From Owenia fusiformis (taxonomy: Eukaryota > Annelida > Polychaeta > Sabellida > Oweniidae), in assembly GCA_903813345.2 (NCBI GenBank), contig CAIIXF020000011.1, forward strand, positions 14,245,754-14,309,753: a DNA stretch of 64,000 nucleotides. Reading direction: 5' to 3'. Under the pieces are notes generated by a model, which saw only the letters and a program-made list of their open reading frames with translations, searched no databases and was not told the DNA's origin. Shown here one piece after another: positions 58,501-64,000 of the stretch (its first letter is position 1; the number at the start of each line of letters is the position of its first letter). The position numbers and the translations under genes were made by a program.

Positions 58501-59477
58501 CTGTAAGTATAAGCTTATTGCTTTAAAACTACATATCCCCGAATACGAAAAATGTACATATAAAAACCAATTTAATTTAAAAAGACCTAATACACCGTAC
58601 TTAAGATCTTACAATTCTAATTTTAATAAAGGTGTAAAAATTCGTGCAGGGGGCCATTCAACGATCATCGACCAGTGTCAAAATATATTTAAGTTTGGAT
58701 ATTTCATCAAGACTAACATACATTTTAATTATCTACAAAAACTGGATGAACATTATTTCAGCTGATATTCCTCTTGAAACGTTTAAACGTCTTAAAAATT
58801 AAAGGCAGAATCTGATCTATAGGGGGTGACAAAATTACAAGCAACATGTATAATTGACCTACCAATCTATTCCTTACAATATTAAATGCAATATCTCCCA
58901 AAAGATTCACAATATATTATAAATTGGTGAAGTTATTACTGATTCAAAGTTGCTAAATGAGTGAAAAAGGTTTAAATTCTCTCAAATAATAAGAATGGTA
59001 ACCATTCTTATAGAAAAATAATACATTATTGTAAAAATCTTTAGTTTTCCTGGAATTATGTATGCAATTTTGTGATTTTTAGAAAATAGACATGACAAGG
59101 AATGACATGAGCCAAAAATATTCTAAAATTGAAAGAATTTTTTGTTTAGCCTGCTCGCTATCTCTGATTCTCTCTTTAAAAAAATGGGACTCTCTTTATT
59201 GAAGCTTTGAACTGAATTTACACTTCTTAATGCTGAAACTGATAGTTCATCCATCCATTTTAAGAAAATTGGTATGTCAAAGAAGATGTTAAGCTAAATA
59301 TTGACCTGATTGCTCAGAAAAATAAAAATGTTCGAATTTTCTCTTCAGTCCTTGTTGCCGCTTTAATCCATTAGTCACTATCACGATAACATAACGGCGA
59401 AATAAAAAACTTACTTATTGCAACTAAGAAAACAGCATAAACCTCAAACATCATATACAATTAATGAAGTCAATCAT
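58501..59477. other. No gene seen
   Basis: AT-rich, non-coding. Confidence 0.45.
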
Positions 59478-59499
59478 TCAGGAATGCCTTGAAAAATTA

Positions 59500-59710
59500 T
59501 GAGAATCTTCTATCATCCACTGGTGAAACGAACACGGTTTCTTGGTATTGTATTGTTTCGCTATGATGATATCGTATGGTTTGTTCAGTTGCAAATTGTG
59601 TTTGTATTCCGATGAACAAATGTTCTCGTTGACTGTTCGTTTATTGACAAAGAAGCAGATTGCATTCCGGAATAAACGGTTGTGGTCTGATGAATTGTTT
59701 GACATTTTAT
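59500..59710. repeat. Dispersed repeat shared with 45.85-45.96 kb
   Basis: ATCGTATGGTTTGTT, GATGAACAAATGTTCT and TTGACAAAGAAGCAG blocks occur in the same order and spacing at both sites. It probably belongs to the mariner-like family whose transposase end is visible at 45986. Confidence 0.6.
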
Positions 59711-59744
59711 GATCATAATTAAATTCCAACGTTGCAAATTATCA

Positions 59745-59836
59745 AAATTCACCAACATTGGAACGTAGTCTCTCTCACATTGGGGTTTGTCTTGGTACGC
59801 AAGTCCTTCGAGCTTGTCAGGGTCAATTGGGATCAA
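59745..59836 (-). pseudogene. Possible vWA-domain C-terminal scrap
   Basis: Reads DPDKLEGLAYQDKPQCERDY then VPMLVNFDNLQRW, similar in form to the closing part of collagen-type vWA domains (L..IAS.....YVF.V.NFD.L). No intact partner exon is seen nearby. It may be a decayed exon of a second vWA gene. Confidence 0.3.
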
Positions 59837-60164
59837 CTGGAAACGAAGACATCATACTGGAAACGAATACATGGTGTCTTCGTTTCAGCATGGCCAAACT
59901 TCGGGTGGAATAATTTAGTAGTTATTTTTGTTTTTTTGATTTGTTACTTCATCCAACAAATTTTAACTTTATATTTGGTAAGTGTGTACTTTTTAAGATC
60001 AACTAATGTGTATCAACAATTTCCGTCAATCGCATCGGTAAAATTTTGCACAAAATCTAATTTGAGATATGTTTGTTTAAGTCTTGTAATTTCTTCGAAA
60101 TTCAAGACTGAGAATGAATTATAATATGAGCAAATTCATGCATGTATTAAGGAAAATATAGCCT

Positions 60165-60200
60165 GTTGCAGGGGTTCACTTTTTTTGGACCACCCTGTAT
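60165..60200. repeat. Mariner-like terminal repeat
   Basis: GGACCACCCTGTATA with TTTTTTTGG before it is typical of a mariner inverted end; its partner was not identified. Confidence 0.45.
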
Positions 60201-60230
60201 AAATATAATATAGAGGACAATACTAGTGGG

Positions 60231-60350
60231 ATGAGTTGTCTTGGGATGAGATGTCTCTGGATGAGTTGTCTTAGGGATGACTTGTCTTGGGATGAGTTGT
60301 CTTAGGGATGACTTGTCTTGGGATGACTTGTCTTGGCATGAGTTGTCTAG
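60231..60350. repeat. Minisatellite, ~15-bp GGGATGAGTTGTCTT unit
   Basis: About eight to nine units, alternating GGGATGAGTTGTCTT with GGGATGACTTGTCTT. Confidence 0.9.
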
Positions 60351-60352
60351 AA

Positions 60353-60900
60353 ACCCTAGATACCTTACCCAACTAGGCACAACCTGCCACCCGACCAACA
60401 TAACTCAGCAATCGCAGCACAACCCATTATAAAATAATCACAACACAATGGGGCACAACCGAATACTAAACTAACACATCACAACAAGCTGAACCAGACA
60501 ATGGTCCACCCCAACACAACCGACTGCACTGTCAAACCAGCTCAACACAATCAAGCACAAATATAATTTTACATGTTTTTATAGGTATTTATTTATTTAT
60601 ATGTATTTTATATAATAAAAGTACAGTACAAGTACAAGTTCTCCTGTTTTATATGAAACAAAATCCAATAAATAAACACAGTCAACAAGACTAAACTCAA
60701 CTCAACCCGTCGTTGATAGAATACAACACAATAAGGCACTTCCTGACACCAACCCATTTTAAAACAACCAGTCTCGACCAAATACTCAATCGATATATAC
60801 AAAATATACAAAACTAACTTTCTCCAACTGGAGACGAACACACAACCCAATCGGGAACAACCCGATACCTACTTGAATTACAACCACCCCTCCTTCCCAA
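60353..60900. repeat. AC-rich low-complexity stretch
   Basis: Irregular ACAACC/CAACACAA-type sequence, poor in G, at 60353-60560 and 60690-60890. It could be a decayed simple repeat. No coding signal. Confidence 0.5.
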
Positions 60901-61160
60901 TCATCATACGGCTGTTGATGAATCATGAAGAACATATCCTGGACCACCACCCATGAGTTCGAAACATCTGGGGCCCCAACTGTGACTTACACGGTTAAGG
61001 GAGAAAATCCATTAGGATCGGGGTCTGGCCTTTATTATAGCGTTCGCCTATTTAATGTCTCTAATCATGCATGAATTAATGTACCCGTGATCAATTAAGC
61101 GATTTGTGTTCTAAAGTGCTAAAAAATATAAAAAAGTGTTTAAAATATGAGATTAAATTG

Positions 61161-61268
61161 CAGGCCCATACCCTCCCTCCCGGCTAGAAATCTTTTCAAA
61201 ATCATGCAATTTTCACCATTCTGAGCATTTTTTGCACATTTTTCTAGCCAAAACTGTCAAAGAGCACT
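61161..61268. repeat. Dispersed repeat, copy 2 (see 21427-21575)
   Basis: CAGGCCCATACCCTCC, CACCATTCTGAGCA and CAAAACTGTCAAAGAGC match the copy at 21.4 kb. Confidence 0.6.
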
Positions 61269-61275
61269 GTATCGA

Positions 61276-62339
61276 TGGAGGAAGCCACTCCGTCTTAGTT
61301 AAGCGATATGTCTTAAGTCAGTTGACTTTCATTCCTGCTACATATTAGAGAATAAGTTGATTATATATATTATTTGTAGTTGCGACATCTTTTAAAGGGT
61401 AAAATATTTAAAATCTGGGATGGAAAAGGAAAGACAAAAATGCTTCACGTATACACTGGTTTGACAGTATATGTCGAAGAAATTGATATTTTCTCGCTTA
61501 TAAACCCATGGGTGGTAAACGGAAAGTTATTCTAAAGCGAAGTCGTGATGAAAATGCAACTGAAGCTTAGTTTAGTTTAAAACTCGTGTTTTGTTATCAA
61601 AAAGAAATCTATACATCTTATCTATAAATCCAATCTGCCAAGTGTGTCTCAACCAATCAACTTAGAGTATTTCAGTGCATCAAGGTCGGGCTCCACCCTC
61701 GTGCATATGTACACTCATGCTTCTAAATTACAACAATAAAGAATGAAATGGGATTTTTTTCTACGCCTGAAATATCGTTTGGAAGTGCCAATACAGTGCA
61801 ATCGCAATCTTTACTTTCATGAAATAATATATATAATTTATTACAGGTTAATATGATGATGGTACATATATACCAGTATTTACACAATCAATCTAAAAGT
61901 TATATTTATGACACTATCGTTTTCCTCAAAATAAGCCAAACTTCAAAGTAAATATTATTTGGTGAGACAGTGTACAATTCTACAAGGTATACCTACTTAA
62001 TGTTTATTACAACGTGACTATTATTTGAAGATGATTTAGAGGTATTATGAGAGATACTAGTGAATGATTGTTTTATGATAAATGAGTACATATGTCTTAA
62101 TCCAAAATTCTGATATTCCTATCCATTAGTATCTGAATTGTCTGTACTTAATTATCCAAACAAGCCATTCCAAATATTCAGGTGATGGCAGAGCCAGTTA
62201 AGTGGTTGGGAGATCACTATTGTGTATTTTAATGTCATCTGCAGAATCACATTTATGAAGAAATGATAATCTAAAATCGTTACATATAATATGTTTGCCT
62301 CTGCTTACAAATATTGTTAAATTGTTATACAGTATAGGA
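61276..62339. other. 3' flank of the Toll-like receptor gene
   Basis: Non-coding. Minus-strand AATAAA candidates lie at 62003-62008 and 61837-61842, about 330 and 500 bases after the stop. Confidence 0.45.
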
Positions 62340-64000
62340 TTACAGCAATGGCTGTATGTCATCATCAATGTGCACTTCAGCATCAACAGTCATCAATATG
62401 CTGTTGTCATTATGATGCACTACAACATCATCATGCAATACACCATCATAATGAAATGCATTAACATCTCTAGGCTCAATATCCAATTGGATTAGCTCAG
62501 CTCCAGGATACCCCTCATCCTGATTTTCAATCATATTGTTTTGTGTGGAATCAGTGTGATCAGTACCATCGTCATCATCAGTGCCATTTTCTACATCACC
62601 AAAATCTAGGGCCTCTTTTAATCTCAACCAGAATGCTGGGTTTTGTGAAGAATCTTTCGGCCATTGAAGAAAGGTCTTCTGACCTAGGTAGCTTTTCAAA
62701 CTGGAAGATATTTTATCCTTGTTTAAATCCTTGAGATCATGCAGCAGAATCATCACCATGGTATCGTAGGTAGCATCGAGACGCTTATTCCGCGACAGTT
62801 CAAACTCAAAATTACACCATCTGCTTTCTAAGTAATTGTTCGACATTAGTATGATTACTTTGCGGCTAGCTTCAATGAAGTGTATGATATTTGTATTAAT
62901 TAGTTCACCAGGAATGAAGTCCCGTTGATGAATGACCAAACAGAGTCCAAATTCCTCCTCTATCTTTTCCTGTATTTTAACGATGATTGAAATATCATCA
63001 TTGCTACTGTACGATAAGAACCCATGGTAGTTGAATGTCCTGTAGTCGTCAGGCTGCTTCCTGGTCTGAAGGGTTCGTCTCACCATTTGTCTTGTCATCA
63101 GCCAGAGATATTCCAAGCGATGTCGTTTAGCATAGATAACCAAAGATAAGATTCCCACAAGTATCATTACACCTATGGAAGATGAAATTGACACTATAAC
63201 TGTCATCTTGCACATTAAAGCTGTTTCTTTAATGGATAATGTATGTAGAAGATGATACTCAGTATTCCTGAGGCAACGGTATGATTCAAAGTTATAGAAC
63301 TTTACTCTGGTTGTTTTCATCCATTCGATGAACTGTTGTTGACCACAGCCACAGAGCAATGGATTGAAGCTCAAGTCTACTACAAGTTTTGTTTGATTCT
63401 CTTTGGCCTTTTTAGCAGTATGATCCAATTGTGACATCATCAATTTTGGAAGCTGGCTTATGCGATTTGATGATAAGTTCAACAGTTTTAAATTCCAATT
63501 ATTATGGAGATCAATGTCCAAAGAAACAATCCCATTATTGCTTAGGTTGATGTATCGCACATTGTCCATGTCAATAAACGTATTCACACGTGGATCAGCA
63601 TAATTTGTATTTTCTAAATCAATAGATTTTATTGTTGAGCAATTCTGGAATGCTGATACGGTGTCATTTAGTTGAGTGTACATGGGTCGGAAGTCAACAT
63701 TTCCCAGTAGGAGAGTTTGGAGTTTCGGAAAGTTTTTACAGTTGAGTGCATTCGGATCTGTGAAAATTATTTTTGAGTTCTGAAAGTTCACGTATGTGAG
63801 GTTATATAAGCCCAATAGTGAGGCACCTAACCCGGCAACGATTGTGTTTGACATGTCTAAAACCTTAAGGTGGTTTGGGGTACTCATGCATATATCATCG
63901 TCCCAAAAGTAGAATTCCTTAGTGAGAGCTATATTGTCAGCGTATATTTCTTCAAGATTTGCGGGAAATATTTGCATGTTATAATTACTCCGTCGGTGTA
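62340..64000 (-). CDS. Toll-like receptor, partial (3' portion)
   Basis: Toll-like receptors sense microbial or self ligands through leucine-rich repeats and signal through a cytoplasmic TIR domain. The frame is open to the window edge with no stop, so the N-terminus lies outside. Counting from the Met at 63977: leucine-rich repeats at ~35-205 (LKVLDMSNTIV, VRYINLSNNGI, LKLLNLSSNRI), cysteine cap 209-256 (CGCGQQQFIEW), membrane segment ~258-282, TIR 317-457. Box 1 is FLSYSSND, box 2 is RDFIPGE and box 3 is FW at 449-450. The BB-loop proline (356) is present, so signalling looks intact. An 88-residue acidic tail rich in Asp and His follows the TIR. Only one cysteine cluster is visible, next to the membrane. 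Close in type to lophotrochozoan TLRs; the exact group is unknown. Confidence 0.93.
   Translation of the reverse strand, partial: HRRSNYNMQIFPANLEEIYADNIALTKEFYFWDDDICMSTPNHLKVLDMSNTIVAGLGASLLGLYNLTYVNFQNSKIIFTDPNALNCKNFPKLQTLLLGNVDFRPMYTQLNDTVSAFQNCSTIKSIDLENTNYADPRVNTFIDMDNVRYINLSNNGIVSLDIDLHNNWNLKLLNLSSNRISQLPKLMMSQLDHTAKKAKENQTKLVVDLSFNPLLCGCGQQQFIEWMKTTRVKFYNFESYRCLRNTEYHLLHTLSIKETALMCKMTVIVSISSSIGVMILVGILSLVIYAKRHRLEYLWLMTRQMVRRTLQTRKQPDDYRTFNYHGFLSYSSNDDISIIVKIQEKIEEEFGLCLVIHQRDFIPGELINTNIIHFIEASRKVIILMSNNYLESRWCNFEFELSRNKRLDATYDTMVMILLHDLKDLNKDKISSSLKSYLGQKTFLQWPKDSSQNPAFWLRLKEALDFGDVENGTDDDDGTDHTDSTQNNMIENQDEGYPGAELIQLDIEPRDVNAFHYDGVLHDDVVVHHNDNSILMTVDAEVHIDDDIQPLL

Noticed and set aside
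58254-58526. 90-codon plus-strand frame
   Set aside because: Opposite a Cys-rich minus-strand exon candidate; it shows no domain, although neither strand is certain.
1-64000. CRISPR arrays, operons, tRNA or rRNA genes
   Set aside because: The tandem arrays have no unique spacers of constant length, genes are spliced and animal-like, and no tRNA or rRNA sequence was recognised by eye.

Overview
The window is metazoan nuclear DNA: AT-rich, with spliced genes, long introns and a dense load of transposons. It carries no bacterial or organellar features. An innexin (gap-junction family of protostomes and cnidarians), a Toll-like receptor, a RING-CH ubiquitin ligase, and repeats of the TCCGTCCG-tailed kind common in marine invertebrates point to a spiralian such as a mollusc, brachiopod, annelid or nemertean. 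The species cannot be named from sequence alone.

Four protein-coding genes are supported. (1) A MARCH-type membrane E3 ubiquitin ligase on + (14381-24766, four exons, 539 aa): a long Ser/Thr-rich N-terminus, a complete C4HC3 RING-CH finger and two membrane segments; the 7.9 kb first intron holds a LINE and satellite-like repeats. (2) An innexin on + (39613-41620, three coding exons, 443 aa) with the YYQWVP signature, four membrane segments and paired loop cysteines. (3) A secreted coiled-coil plus von Willebrand factor A protein on - (56759-53149, four exons, 445 aa) with a complete MIDAS and a 13-nt first coding exon. (4) The 3' part of a Toll-like receptor on - (62340 to the window edge): leucine-rich repeats, C-terminal cap, membrane segment, TIR domain and an acidic tail. 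For the three spliced genes the reading phase matches at every proposed junction.

Most of the rest is mobile DNA. 0-7 kb: ~135-bp tandem repeats, a CAC-ended terminal-inverted-repeat element, and an A-B-B-A block of near-identical direct repeats with TTAA at its inner junctions. 7.5-12.6 kb: a minisatellite and a 3.7 kb foldback whose arms carry, in opposite orientation, broken copies of a transposon-associated protein. 13.9-23 kb: a palindromic element, an internally deleted LINE, four ~340-bp tandem units, and several inverted-repeat elements. 25-39 kb: small inverted-repeat elements in otherwise featureless DNA. 42-43.5 kb: a minisatellite split by a mariner-like deletion derivative. 47.1-51.1 kb: an L1-like LINE with a 13-bp target-site duplication, itself interrupted by a TTAA-flanked element and by a truncated LINE tail. 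51-60 kb: mariner relics, a 146-bp tandem repeat and minisatellites.

The genes do not form a pathway. The TLR and the MARCH ligase could both act in immune or membrane-receptor biology, but adjacency here is not evidence that they work together. Nothing seen amounts to a wholly new system. The best leads are the A-B-B-A block, the foldback (a possible source of double-stranded RNA), the secreted vWA protein, and possible vWA-related exon fragments at 58.4 and 59.8 kb.
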